Shown in pieces: positions 1-9,330 of a DNA stretch of 64,000 nt. The notes beneath the pieces are model-generated. The model had not been told where the DNA came from and ran no database searches. It saw nothing but the letters and a program-made list of their open reading frames with translations. This stretch comes from Pectobacterium atrosepticum (lineage in GTDB: Bacteria > Pseudomonadota > Gammaproteobacteria > Enterobacterales > Enterobacteriaceae): positions 3,472,001 to 3,536,000 of the forward strand of contig CP036163.1 of NCBI GenBank assembly GCA_019056595.1, read 5' to 3'. A program made the translations under genes and the position numbers. Position 1 is the first letter of the stretch, and each line of letters begins with the position of its first letter.

Positions 1-255
1 GCGGATGAGTTTTTTTCTATCGATAAGCTCATTGGTTTCTGGATTGTAGTACCTGCTTGGCCAAATCTCTGATGGGTGAATACTCAGCGCATCGGCGATA
101 AGCCATTCTCCCTTGGGCCAAGGGCGCGAGAGCGCGTTGGCTAGCGTAGATGAGCTTAATCCGGCCGCTCGCGATACCGCCGCCAGCGTCGTATTTTTCT
201 TGCGCAGTGCAGCAATGATATCAGCGGGATGCCAGTCTTGTTTCCTTAAAATCAT
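1..255 (-). CDS. sfsB: Ner-like DNA-binding regulator Nlp/SfsB, cut by window edge
   Basis: The reverse strand reads ATG at 255 without a stop to base 1, giving 85 codons; the E. coli protein is about 92 residues, so only the last few are missing beyond the edge. The sequence starts MILRKQDWHPADIIAALRKK and contains the helix-turn-helix stretch SSSTLANALSRPWPKGEWLIA, typical of the Nlp/SfsB family. These proteins descend from the Ner repressor of Mu-like phages and bind DNA; in E. coli SfsB affects maltose genes. As in E. coli it lies beside ispB, though here two DUF1323 genes intervene. It is transcribed away from them, so the 188-bp gap must serve both directions. Confidence 0.9.
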   Translation of the reverse strand, partial: MILRKQDWHPADIIAALRKKNTTLAAVSRAAGLSSSTLANALSRPWPKGEWLIADALSIHPSEIWPSRYYNPETNELIDRKKLIR

Positions 256-309
256 ATTCCTTCCCTTATTTGCTATAAGACGACTGTAGATTAGTGGTAT
301 AAATAACGG

Positions 310-401
310 ATGTTAGTTATATGCCGGACTAACATGACATTATTATTTGGAAATAATATAGCATTAATTTTTCTTAAAACTCTCAATTAATTTCCAAATA
401 A
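310..401. promoter_or_regulatory. Inverted-repeat cluster between divergent regulators (operator candidates)
   Basis: Three symmetric elements lie in the gap between sfsB and the first DUF1323 gene. ATGTTAGT (310-317) pairs with ACTAACAT (328-335). TATTATTT (341-348) and AAATAATA (351-358) form a perfect palindrome around GG. The 12-mer TTATTTGGAAAT (343-354) recurs inverted as ATTTCCAAATAA (390-401). Such symmetry is expected of operators for the flanking regulators; which protein binds is inference. Confidence 0.5.
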
Positions 402-442
402 GCGCGTTTTTGTTAGGGATGGCACTATCAGGATGAATGGCA

Positions 443-829
443 ATGAAAAAAGAGTGGTTTGCTACCAGCGAATTGGTTGGAGTAGGCGGCCTTCCGAAAT
501 CAAGACAAGGATTGAATAAGCGCGCCCGCGAGGATGGATGGGAGAAGCGTCGCCGTAAAGGTGTCCAAGGAAGAGGAGTGGAGTACTTAATTCACAGCTT
601 GCCGGATACGGTAAAAAAGTCCCTATTACTCGAAATCGAGCCTTCCGCCTACTCGGCGAAACAGCCTGCAGCGCTAGCTGTATGGATGCAAATTTATCAG
701 CAACTATCTGAAAAAGAAAGAGATGAGCTAATCGCTTATATTCTGCGAATCGGGGTGTCCGCCACGCTGAGCCAGTTAGGCATCACTCCGTCGGATGAGG
801 AACCTGTCTCATCAATGGTGATTGACTGA
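443..829 (+). CDS. DUF1323/YfeC-like DNA-binding protein, copy 1
   Basis: A 128-residue protein beginning MKKEWFATSELVGVGGLPKS. The first 60 residues form a Mu-type winged helix DNA-binding domain (like the N-terminus of phage Mu transposase and repressor: LPKSxxGLNKRAREDGWEKRRRKGVQGRGVEY). The C-terminal part (LSEKERDELIAYILRIGV...LSQLGI) matches the tail of E. coli YfeC/YfeD, a DUF1323 pair. The ATG at 443 is chosen over in-frame 437 because it aligns with the start of the paralogue at 1079 and has AGGATG seven bases upstream. It is probably a transcription regulator, possibly self-regulating through the upstream inverted repeats; the target is unknown. Confidence 0.8.
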   Translation: MKKEWFATSELVGVGGLPKSRQGLNKRAREDGWEKRRRKGVQGRGVEYLIHSLPDTVKKSLLLEIEPSAYSAKQPAALAVWMQIYQQLSEKERDELIAYILRIGVSATLSQLGITPSDEEPVSSMVID

Positions 830-981
830 TTCCGCTGCTGGCGATCTCTTCGATCGTTAATCGCAGCGATGAGAAGGAACCTGTATTTTCTTTCGCTTTG
901 TAGGTCTGTTCTGGTCGCGATGTTTTGGCATCGCGTTGGACTTCATCATTTCTTCTATTGCTTAGATGTGTCGGTAACGTG

Positions 982-1030
982 TAAAAGTTAGCGGTTTAGG
1001 TAATTATAGTCTACTATATGGAAACTTTTA
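982..1030. promoter_or_regulatory. Spaced inverted repeat upstream of second DUF1323 gene
   Basis: TAAAAGTT (982-989) is matched by AACTTTTA (1023-1030), a perfect 8-bp inverted repeat 33 bp apart, just before the ribosome site of the second DUF1323 gene. The bases between are AT-rich and could hold the promoter. Operator function is inferred from position and symmetry only. Confidence 0.35.
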
Positions 1031-1078
1031 GGTGAATTGACGCAATGCCTGTTCAAAACAAACAAGGGAGTGACGAGT

Positions 1079-1453
1079 ATGGACAAAGAATGGTTTGCAA
1101 CAAGTGAGTTGGTTGGCGTAGGTGGGTTGCCTAAGTCACCACAGGGACTGAATAAACGGGCACGAGACGACGGTTGGGAAAAACGCAGGCGGAAAGGGAT
1201 TCAAGGACGTGGCGTAGAATACTCTATTCGCAGTTTGCCCAATGAGGTCAGGAATTCTCTGTTAGTGAAAGAGAATCCTCCAACAGAATATTATCGTATC
1301 GATAATGAGCCGACGCTGCTGTCATCATGGGTGCATATTTTCCATCAGCTATCCGTTGATGAACGAGCTCGACTGATTAATTTCATCTTGCGTGAAGGAA
1401 CAATAGCGATGTTGTCTCGGCTGGATGATGTCACAATCGATCAGACTGCCTAG
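1079..1453 (+). CDS. DUF1323/YfeC-like DNA-binding protein, copy 2
   Basis: A 124-residue paralogue of the gene at 443-829: the N-terminal Mu-type DNA-binding domain is almost identical (DKEWFATSELVGVGGLPKS; RKGIQGRGVEY), while the linker has diverged and the C-terminus (LSVDERARLINFILREGT) follows the YfeC tail. The ATG at 1079 is preferred to an upstream in-frame ATG at 1037 because AAGGGAG lies eight bases before it and the domain begins there. Tandem copies recall the E. coli yfeC-yfeD pair. The 250-bp gap between the copies suggests separate promoters. DNA target unknown. Confidence 0.8.
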   Translation: MDKEWFATSELVGVGGLPKSPQGLNKRARDDGWEKRRRKGIQGRGVEYSIRSLPNEVRNSLLVKENPPTEYYRIDNEPTLLSSWVHIFHQLSVDERARLINFILREGTIAMLSRLDDVTIDQTA

Positions 1454-1534
1454 TCTGTCGAGCAAGTAGCGCTGCCGGGCAGCGCTACTCAGGCAATAAC
1501 CAACGTTCTTGTCAGATAAAAATCTAACACCATG

Positions 1535-2506
1535 CTAGAAATCGCGCTGTACGGCTAAGTGGGCGAGTCCTTCAAGTGCCATACGGTATGGCGTTTTCGG
1601 TAGCAGTTGTAGCGCGTTGATCGCTTTATCTGCCTCTTCTTCGGCACGTTGACGCGTGTAATCAAGTGAACCGCATTGCTGCATCGCGGCAAGAATAGGC
1701 TCCAGCAGGTGACGCCCGTTTCCTTCTTCAATCGCCTGACGAATTAGCGAACTCTGTTCCGCATTACCCTGACGCATAGCGTGTAACAGTGGTAGCGTTG
1801 GCTTGCCTTCATTGAGGTCATCGCCCGTGTTTTTGCCCAACGTTTTACCGTCTGCACTGTAGTCAAGCAGATCGTCAATTAACTGGAACGCGGTGCCAAG
1901 ATAGCGTCCATAGTCCTGAAGTGCTTTTTCTTGCTCTGGCGTAGCGCCTGCAAGGATGGATGAGGATTGAGCTGCGGCTTCAAATAAACGCGCCGTTTTG
2001 CTGTAAATGACGCGCATATAACTTTCTTCTGTGATATCCGGGTCGTTGCAATTCATTAACTGCAAGACCTCCCCTTCAGCAATCACGTTGACTGCTTCTG
2101 ACATCAGTGCCAGCACGCGTAAGGATTCGAGGCTGGTCATCATCTGGAAGGCGCGGGTATAGATAAAGTCCCCAACCAGCACGCTCGCCGCGTTGCCGAA
2201 GGCCGCATTCGCTGTCGCTTTACCTCGGCGCATGTCGGATTCATCTACCACATCATCATGCAGCAGCGTTGCGGTATGGATAAATTCGATCAGTGCGGCG
2301 ACGGTGACGTGTTTATCACCGTTATAGGCAAGGGCTCTGGCTGCAAGCACAGCAATCATTGGACGTATACGTTTCCCACCACCGCTAATGATGTAATGAC
2401 CAAGCTGGTTGATCAAAACGACGTCGGAATTCAGTTGTTCAAGAATGACTTTATTAACAGCCGCCATATCCTGTGTGGTTAATGTTGTAATTTGTTCTAG
2501 ATTCAT
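1535..2506 (-). CDS. ispB: Octaprenyl diphosphate synthase IspB
   Basis: Condenses isopentenyl diphosphate units onto farnesyl diphosphate to make the C40 side chain of ubiquinone and menaquinone. The 323-residue protein has both aspartate-rich prenyltransferase motifs: DDVVD at residues 84-88 (with RRGKATANAA following) and LIDDLLDYSAD near residue 210, plus the GGGKRIRP substrate motif at 42-49. The chosen ATG (MNLEQITTL) matches the E. coli start; the reading frame extends four codons upstream to a TTG. It is divergent from rplU, as in E. coli, and essential in that species. Full length, no anomaly seen. Confidence 0.97.
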   Translation of the reverse strand: MNLEQITTLTTQDMAAVNKVILEQLNSDVVLINQLGHYIISGGGKRIRPMIAVLAARALAYNGDKHVTVAALIEFIHTATLLHDDVVDESDMRRGKATANAAFGNAASVLVGDFIYTRAFQMMTSLESLRVLALMSEAVNVIAEGEVLQLMNCNDPDITEESYMRVIYSKTARLFEAAAQSSSILAGATPEQEKALQDYGRYLGTAFQLIDDLLDYSADGKTLGKNTGDDLNEGKPTLPLLHAMRQGNAEQSSLIRQAIEEGNGRHLLEPILAAMQQCGSLDYTRQRAEEEADKAINALQLLPKTPYRMALEGLAHLAVQRDF

Positions 2507-2661
2507 GGTTTGTGCCAACGTATGTCTTCAACACTGCCGTAAGATTGCTGCTGCATATCGGCAAGACGAAACTGATTGCGCCGATTGTACTTGAAAAATG
2601 AGAGAGATAAACGGCAGTTCATACGTTGTATTCTTTTTCTTCACATCCGTTGATTATGCAC

Positions 2662-2690
2662 TTGTCATCCTCAGTATTTTTGCGTAGAAT
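2662..2690 (+). promoter_or_regulatory. Sigma-70 promoter for rplU-rpmA
   Basis: TTGTCA (2662-2667), a 17-bp spacer and TAGAAT (2685-2690) precede a GC-rich discriminator (TCGCGCCC), as is common for growth-rate-controlled ribosomal promoters. The start of transcription would lie near 2697, about 65 bases before the rplU start codon. Confidence 0.75.
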
Positions 2691-2726
2691 TCGCGCCCTA
2701 TTATGAATATTTATAGCGCGCTCTGA

Positions 2727-3074
<348 letters not shown>

Positions 3075-3093
3075 GACTAGGAGAGCGGATTAA

Positions 3094-3351
3094 ATGGCAC
3101 ACAAGAAAGCTGGCGGTTCAACCCGTAACGGTCGTGACTCTAACGCACAACGTCTGGGCGTAAAACGTTTTGGCGGCGAAAGTGTATTGGCTGGTAACAT
3201 CATCGTTCGTCAACGTGGCACCAAATTCCACGCAGGAACTAATGTTGGCTGCGGGAAAGACCATACTCTGTTTGCTTTGACTGACGGTAAAGTTCAGTTT
3301 GAAGTTAAAGGCCCAAAAAACCGTAAATTTATCAGCATCGTTGCTGAATAA
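3094..3351 (+). CDS. rpmA: 50S ribosomal protein L27
   Basis: An 85-residue protein beginning [20 protein letters not shown], with the conserved body [20 protein letters not shown] and [17 protein letters not shown]. The flexible N-terminus of L27 reaches the peptidyl-transferase centre in known ribosome structures. AGGAGAG lies just upstream of the ATG. The gene is followed at once by a strong terminator, so rplU-rpmA is a two-gene unit. Confidence 0.98.
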   Translation: MAHKKAGGSTRNGRDSNAQRLGVKRFGGESVLAGNIIVRQRGTKFHAGTNVGCGKDHTLFALTDGKVQFEVKGPKNRKFISIVAE

Positions 3352-3377
3352 TTTTTCGCGTTAGGTCTTACGGATTT

Positions 3378-3406
3378 AAGCCCCGCAATTCTTTGCGGGG
3401 CTTTTT
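3378..3406 (+). terminator. Intrinsic terminator of rplU-rpmA
   Basis: AAGCCCCGCA (3378-3387) pairs with TGCGGGGCTT (3394-3403) around a six-base loop and runs into a T tract. It separates rpmA from yhbE. Confidence 0.9.
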
Positions 3407-3440
3407 ACATTCTGATTCTGAGTAAACCATCTGGATAAGT

Positions 3441-4403
3441 ATGAATACTAAACAACAGACGGGTATCGGTCTCTGTCTGGCGCTTACCACGGCTGTTTGT
3501 TGGGGGGCGTTGCCGATAGCCATGAAACAGGTTCTGGTAGTTATGGAGCCTTCTACTATTGTTTGGTATCGCTTTCTTATCGCGTCGATTGGACTCGGCA
3601 TTATTCTGTCATCCCGTAAGAAGTTACCGCCAATGCGAGTTTTCCGTCATCGGCGTTGGTGGGTTCTGCTGCTGATTGCGACGGCGGGCTTATTAGGTAA
3701 TTTTGTTTTCTTTAGCTCGTCTCTGCAATATCTGAGTCCGACAGCGTCTCAGGTTATTGGACAGCTTTCCCCAGTTGGTATGATGTTCGCCAGCGTACTA
3801 ATCCTTAAGGAAAAGATGCGTGGCACGCAGATCATTGGGGCAATCATGCTGATCTGTGGTCTGATTTTATTCTTTAATACCAGCCTGATTGAGATTTTTA
3901 CCCGGTTAACAGACTACACGCTGGGTGTACTGCTCGGCGTTTGCGCATCGGCAGTATGGGTATCTTATGGTGTAGCGCAGAAAGTCCTGTTACGGCGTCT
4001 GACATCGCAGCAGATTCTGTTTCTGCTCTATGTTCTGTGTGTTGTCTTTATCACGCCTTTTGCCAAGCCTGACGTTATTTTCCAGCTTAGCGGGTGGCAG
4101 TTTATCTGCCTACTATTCTGCGGCGCGAATACATTGATTGGGTATGGCGCGCTAGCGGAGGCGATGGCTCGCTGGCAAGCGTCACAGGTTAGCGCGGTTA
4201 TTACCTTGACGCCGCTGTTTACACTGTTGTTTTCTGATTTACTTGCGTTGGGGTGGCCGAGTTTTTTCGCTGCGCCGGTGCTGAACTGGATTGGCTATTT
4301 TGGCGCGTTTGTCGTTGTTGCTGGTGCTATGTTTTCCGCTATCGGACACCGTTTCCTCCCCGGAAAAAAAGAACCAGTACCACCATTGATGGCGCAAAAG
4401 TAG
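3441..4403 (+). CDS. yhbE: EamA/DMT-family inner-membrane transporter YhbE
   Basis: A 320-residue hydrophobic protein with about ten predicted membrane segments in two EamA repeats (first repeat roughly residues 8-145, second 155-295). Diagnostic stretches include TTAVCWGALPIAMKQVL, LQYLSPTASQVIGQLSPVG and YGALAEAMARWQASQVSAVI, closely following E. coli YhbE in sequence and place between rpmA and obgE. Members of this superfamily export or import metabolites; the substrate of YhbE is not known. The start at 3441 matches the homologue (MNTKQQTGIGLCLALTT). Confidence 0.93.
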   Translation: MNTKQQTGIGLCLALTTAVCWGALPIAMKQVLVVMEPSTIVWYRFLIASIGLGIILSSRKKLPPMRVFRHRRWWVLLLIATAGLLGNFVFFSSSLQYLSPTASQVIGQLSPVGMMFASVLILKEKMRGTQIIGAIMLICGLILFFNTSLIEIFTRLTDYTLGVLLGVCASAVWVSYGVAQKVLLRRLTSQQILFLLYVLCVVFITPFAKPDVIFQLSGWQFICLLFCGANTLIGYGALAEAMARWQASQVSAVITLTPLFTLLFSDLLALGWPSFFAAPVLNWIGYFGAFVVVAGAMFSAIGHRFLPGKKEPVPPLMAQK

Positions 4404-4630
4404 ATTAAGAAAAGCGTATTGCGGCAGGTCACTGCCATCTTTTGACATTTTGCATGCGTTGTTTATTTTTAATACAGATGAAATTATTGAGGCAGGCAGG
4501 TACAATCCTGCTCCTTTGCTGGAATGCGTTCTAGTGCGTCAGTTTTTTAATGGTGAGTAGAAATACGCTACATGCCTTAAAATCAAAAAGTTACGCCAAA
4601 GAGAACCAATAACAAGCCTAAAACACGTAG

Positions 4631-5836
<1,206 letters not shown>

Positions 5837-5868
5837 TTCATTCTTCTGCTAGTCAATTTTCGCCTATC

Positions 5869-5903
5869 ACGGCCTTACCCTGTCAGGGTAAGGCCGTATT
5901 CTT
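5869..5903. terminator. Bidirectional terminator between obgE and dacB
   Basis: ACGGCCTTACCCTG pairs with CAGGGTAAGGCCGT as a near-perfect hairpin (5869-5897), followed on the plus strand by ATTCTTAT. It sits between two convergent genes and can serve both. Confidence 0.8.
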
Positions 5904-5906
5904 ATA

Positions 5907-7340
5907 TTAGTTGCTCTGATAAATGTCTTTGTAGAGACGGCTTTCAAATCTCACCAGAGGGACGCGACGTGCGCGCTGGTCTTCTGGCGGTACGGCATAG
6001 CCAGACAGGAACTGGACAAATGCCATACGCTGGCCGCTCGCGGTGGTAATGAACCCCGCCAGATTGTATACGCCCTGTAACGCCCCAGTTTTAGCCGAAA
6101 CTTTGCCGTCAACGCCAGCTTCATGCAGGCCGCCACGATAGCGTAGCGTGCCGTCATAGCCGGAAAGTGGGAGCATCGTGATGTAATTCAGCTCATTATC
6201 ATGCTGCGCGATGTACTGTAATACCTGCATCATCGTTTCCGGTGAAATCAGGTTGTGCCGTGACAGACCTGAACCATCCACAACAATACTGTTTCCTAAA
6301 TCTACACCCGCCTTCTGCCTCAGGATCTGACGCACAGCATCGGCACCTGCACGCCATGTGCCTGGCACGCTAAAGCGCTCATGCCCAATGGTACGAAAAA
6401 CCGTATCGGCAATCATGTTGTCCGATTTTTTCAGCATGATAGTGAGCAGGTCGTGTAGCGGAGGCGATTGTGTCTGGGTTAGCACAGTCCCGGCTGGCCC
6501 CGGCTGCGTCTGGCGGCGCAAACTACCTTTAATGCGGATATCCGCCTGCTGAAGTTCATCTTTAACGATAGCGCCAGCATAGCTAGCCCCATCCTGAATC
6601 GCGAACGCCAACGGAAGTGGTTCTGTTCGCTGGGTTAGGCAGCCAGTGAGCGTAAAGCGATTCAATTCTCCGGGGACCACGTCCAGTTCGCAGTACTGGG
6701 CATCGGTAGATCCTTTAGCCAGCGTGCGCACCTCGCTGAACATCTGTACCGGATAATAGGATGCAACGCGGATAAAGGCGTTATCACCCGCTTTAGGCGC
6801 GCTGTAGAGTGAGACGGAAAAGCAGTTACGATCGACAATTGCAGCGCCCGGCGGGGCACTGAAACACTGTGTCATGTCGTTCCAAGGCCAGCCTGGTGCT
6901 TTGTCGTGACTGGCAAAAACGGAGGTATCGATTAGCACATCGCCTGCGATTTCCCGTATTCCTCGTTTCCTTAATTCCTGCACCATATTCCGTATTTGTT
7001 GGCGCTTCAGGGTCGGGTCACCGCTAAACCGTACGATCAGGTTGCCGTTTAGCAGGCTGCCGGTAACTGGGCCATGACTTTCCATCGTAGTGATGAATCG
7101 ATAATCCGGACCCAATTGCAGTAATGCAGCTAATGCGGTTATCACCTTTTGCGTACTGGCAGGAAGCGCCATTTGCTGGCTATTGAAGGCCATGCTGGGT
7201 GTTGTTGCGCCAACTTTTTGTACCAATAACGCCAAATTGGCGCCATCAGGCAAATATTGACGATGATCTTCAACAGAAGCTGCATTGGCATGCAGAACAA
7301 AAGCGCAGGCAAGTCCGGTAACAATCGATGAAAAACGCAT
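5907..7340 (-). CDS. dacB: D-alanyl-D-alanine carboxypeptidase/endopeptidase PBP4
   Basis: The 477-residue product equals E. coli PBP4 in length. A signal peptide (about residues 1-20, ending HANA) sends it to the periplasm. The three penicillin-binding active-site motifs are visible: STQK (Ser62-Lys65), SDN near 325 and KTG in VSAKTGALQG near 435. It trims and cleaves peptidoglycan cross-links and is non-essential in E. coli. It is divergent from greA, with 268 bp between, as in E. coli. No break or missing residue seen. Confidence 0.96.
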   Translation of the reverse strand: MRFSSIVTGLACAFVLHANAASVEDHRQYLPDGANLALLVQKVGATTPSMAFNSQQMALPASTQKVITALAALLQLGPDYRFITTMESHGPVTGSLLNGNLIVRFSGDPTLKRQQIRNMVQELRKRGIREIAGDVLIDTSVFASHDKAPGWPWNDMTQCFSAPPGAAIVDRNCFSVSLYSAPKAGDNAFIRVASYYPVQMFSEVRTLAKGSTDAQYCELDVVPGELNRFTLTGCLTQRTEPLPLAFAIQDGASYAGAIVKDELQQADIRIKGSLRRQTQPGPAGTVLTQTQSPPLHDLLTIMLKKSDNMIADTVFRTIGHERFSVPGTWRAGADAVRQILRQKAGVDLGNSIVVDGSGLSRHNLISPETMMQVLQYIAQHDNELNYITMLPLSGYDGTLRYRGGLHEAGVDGKVSAKTGALQGVYNLAGFITTASGQRMAFVQFLSGYAVPPEDQRARRVPLVRFESRLYKDIYQSN

Positions 7341-7608
7341 AATCTCAGCTAAGAACGGGGTAACGTGTGGTCATACTACGGCGCAATAAGGTCTAAAGTA
7401 AACGATGACCCTCATTGAACTCTGGGGTAAAATACGTATCAAAATGCAAAACCGCTGCTAGCCTGGATATTTTGTTCTGGGGCTGGTTGCTTTTGTTTTA
7501 TGTCCAGTGAGGACTGGCACGTTGCAGAGACTCCGTCGCCTTTGATTTTTAGCGCGTCAGGATGACGATTATTTGAGTCTTACGGACTTTTTTAGAGGTA
7601 TAGACAAT

Positions 7609-8088
7609 ATGAAACAATATCCGATGACGTTGCGTGGTGCTGAAAAATTGCGCGAAGAGCTTGATCATCTGAAATCTGTGCGCCGACCTGAGATTATTAC
7701 GGCGATTGCGGAAGCACGTGAGCACGGCGATCTGAAAGAAAATGCAGAATATCATGCTGCACGTGAGCAGCAGGGTTTCTGCGAAGGGCGTATTCAAGAC
7801 ATTGAAGCCAAACTGTCTAACGCGCAGATTATCGATGTTACGAAAATGGCCGCTAACAACGGGCGTGTCATTTTTGGTGCAACCGTGGCGGTGATGAATC
7901 TGGATAGCGAGGAAGAGCAAACCTACCGGATTGTTGGCGATGACGAAGCGGATTTTAAGCAAAATCTGATTTCTGTTAACTCTCCGATCGCGCGTGGCCT
8001 GATCGGTAAAGAACAAGATGATGTCGTTGTCATCCGTACGCCGGGCGGCGACGTGGAATACGAAGTACTGAAGGTCGAATATCTATAA
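7609..8088 (+). CDS. greA: Transcript-cleavage factor GreA
   Basis: A 159-residue protein starting [20 protein letters not shown]. The N-terminal coiled-coil (residues 1-75) carries the acidic tip [19 protein letters not shown], which enters the RNA-polymerase secondary channel to stimulate cleavage of backtracked RNA; the C-terminal globular domain binds polymerase ([18 protein letters not shown]). One residue longer than E. coli through TKMAANNGR. The ATG at 7609 with AGAGGT upstream fits the family start; the frame opens earlier at 7573 but that part is not conserved. Confidence 0.97.
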   Translation: MKQYPMTLRGAEKLREELDHLKSVRRPEIITAIAEAREHGDLKENAEYHAAREQQGFCEGRIQDIEAKLSNAQIIDVTKMAANNGRVIFGATVAVMNLDSEEEQTYRIVGDDEADFKQNLISVNSPIARGLIGKEQDDVVVIRTPGGDVEYEVLKVEYL

Positions 8089-8135
8089 ATTTACCATTTT
8101 GTTGATTAAAACAGCAAAAATTGTAAAGAAAAGAA

Positions 8136-8156
8136 AAAGGCCGCTTGCGGCCTTTT
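8136..8156. terminator. Terminator between convergent greA and yhbY
   Basis: AAAGGCCGC and GCGGCCTTT form a compact hairpin with a T run on the plus strand and A-rich sequence before it, so it can stop transcription from both sides. Confidence 0.85.
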
Positions 8157-8215
8157 CTCTAACCGAGAGGCATGGCACCTTTCCGTTAAAGCTGAGTATC
8201 CTGAAATAAAAAGTG

Positions 8216-8509
8216 TTATCGTGGTAACACAATTTTACGTTCTTTCGCAGGGCGGTAGAGCACCAGCGTATGGCCGATGACCTGTACGTTAGCGGCACCC
8301 GTTTCACGAACAATCGCTTCAACAATCAAGGCTTTGGTTTCGCGATCTTCTGTCGCTACTTTTATCTTGATCAGTTCGTGATGCGCTAATGCTTGTTCGA
8401 TCTCAGCCAGAACACCTTCGGTGAGACCGTTATTACCTAGCATGACAACCGGTTTTAGCGGATGTGCCAAGCCTTTCAGGTGTTGTTTTTGTTTATTACT
8501 TAGGTTCAT
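8216..8509 (-). CDS. yhbY: CRM-domain RNA-binding protein YhbY
   Basis: A 97-residue protein identical in length to E. coli YhbY. It consists of one CRM domain, including the GxxG-type loop VMLGNNGLTEGVL and the strand ending VLYRPAKERKIVLPR. YhbY associates with pre-50S particles in E. coli. The start MNLSNKQKQHLKGLAHPLKP matches the family. It diverges from rlmE, another 50S-maturation gene, across about 140 bp. Confidence 0.95.
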   Translation of the reverse strand: MNLSNKQKQHLKGLAHPLKPVVMLGNNGLTEGVLAEIEQALAHHELIKIKVATEDRETKALIVEAIVRETGAANVQVIGHTLVLYRPAKERKIVLPR

Positions 8510-8653
8510 TGTCTTTTTTACTTAGGTTGGGATTGAAAACGGTTCATTCTACCGCCATCTCATGATTATAACCAATTTGACTGTTCTGATTGGTAATATG
8601 TGAGAAGTTTCTTCCCCACCACGAGCGTGTTACTGAGAATAGTTGGAAAATCG

Positions 8654-9283
8654 ATGGCGAATAAAAAGCGTTCTGCAAGCTCCAGTCGCTGGTTGCAGGA
8701 ACACTTTAGCGATAAATATGTGCTGCAGGCCCAGAAAAAAGGCCTGCGCTCACGTGCTTGGTTTAAACTTGACGAAATACAGCAGAGCGACAAACTGTTT
8801 AAACCCGGCATGACAGTTGTGGATTTAGGCGCAGCACCTGGTGGTTGGTCACAATATGTGGTCACGCAAATTGGTGGAAAGGGTCGAATTATCGCGTGTG
8901 ATATTTTACCGATGGATCCGATTGTTGGCGTCGATTTCCTGCAAGGGGACTTTCGTGATGAACTGGTCCTCAAAGCCTTGCTCGAAAGAGTTGGCGATAG
9001 CAAAGTTCAGGTGGTGATGTCTGACATGGCCCCTAACATGAGTGGTACACCAGCTGTTGATATTCCGAAATCGATGTATCTGGTTGAATTAGCACTTGGT
9101 ATGTGTCGGGATGTATTAGCGCCAGGCGGAAGTTTCCTGGTGAAAGTGTTTCAGGGAGAAGGCTTTGATGAATACCTGCGGGAAATTCGCTCCCTGTTTA
9201 CGAAGGTGAAAATTCGTAAACCAGACGCTTCACGTGCCCGGTCTCGTGAAGTGTATATTGTAGCGACAGGGCGCAAACTGTAG
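8654..9283 (+). CDS. rlmE: 23S rRNA 2'-O-ribose methyltransferase RlmE (FtsJ/RrmJ)
   Basis: The 209-residue enzyme methylates U2552 in the A-loop of 23S rRNA using S-adenosylmethionine. The SAM-binding motif [14 protein letters not shown] lies near residues 56-69, and the K-D-K-E catalytic set expected of FtsJ enzymes is consistent with Lys in RAWFKLDEI, Asp in [10 protein letters not shown], Lys in [10 protein letters not shown] and Glu in [10 protein letters not shown]. The start [17 protein letters not shown] at 8654 matches E. coli; the frame from 8600 is too long. It lies directly upstream of ftsH, as is usual. Confidence 0.97.
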   Translation: MANKKRSASSSRWLQEHFSDKYVLQAQKKGLRSRAWFKLDEIQQSDKLFKPGMTVVDLGAAPGGWSQYVVTQIGGKGRIIACDILPMDPIVGVDFLQGDFRDELVLKALLERVGDSKVQVVMSDMAPNMSGTPAVDIPKSMYLVELALGMCRDVLAPGGSFLVKVFQGEGFDEYLREIRSLFTKVKIRKPDASRARSREVYIVATGRKL

Positions 9284-9330
9284 TACCCTAACGCTGTTTT
9301 TTAACACAGTTGTAATATGAGGTTAATCCC

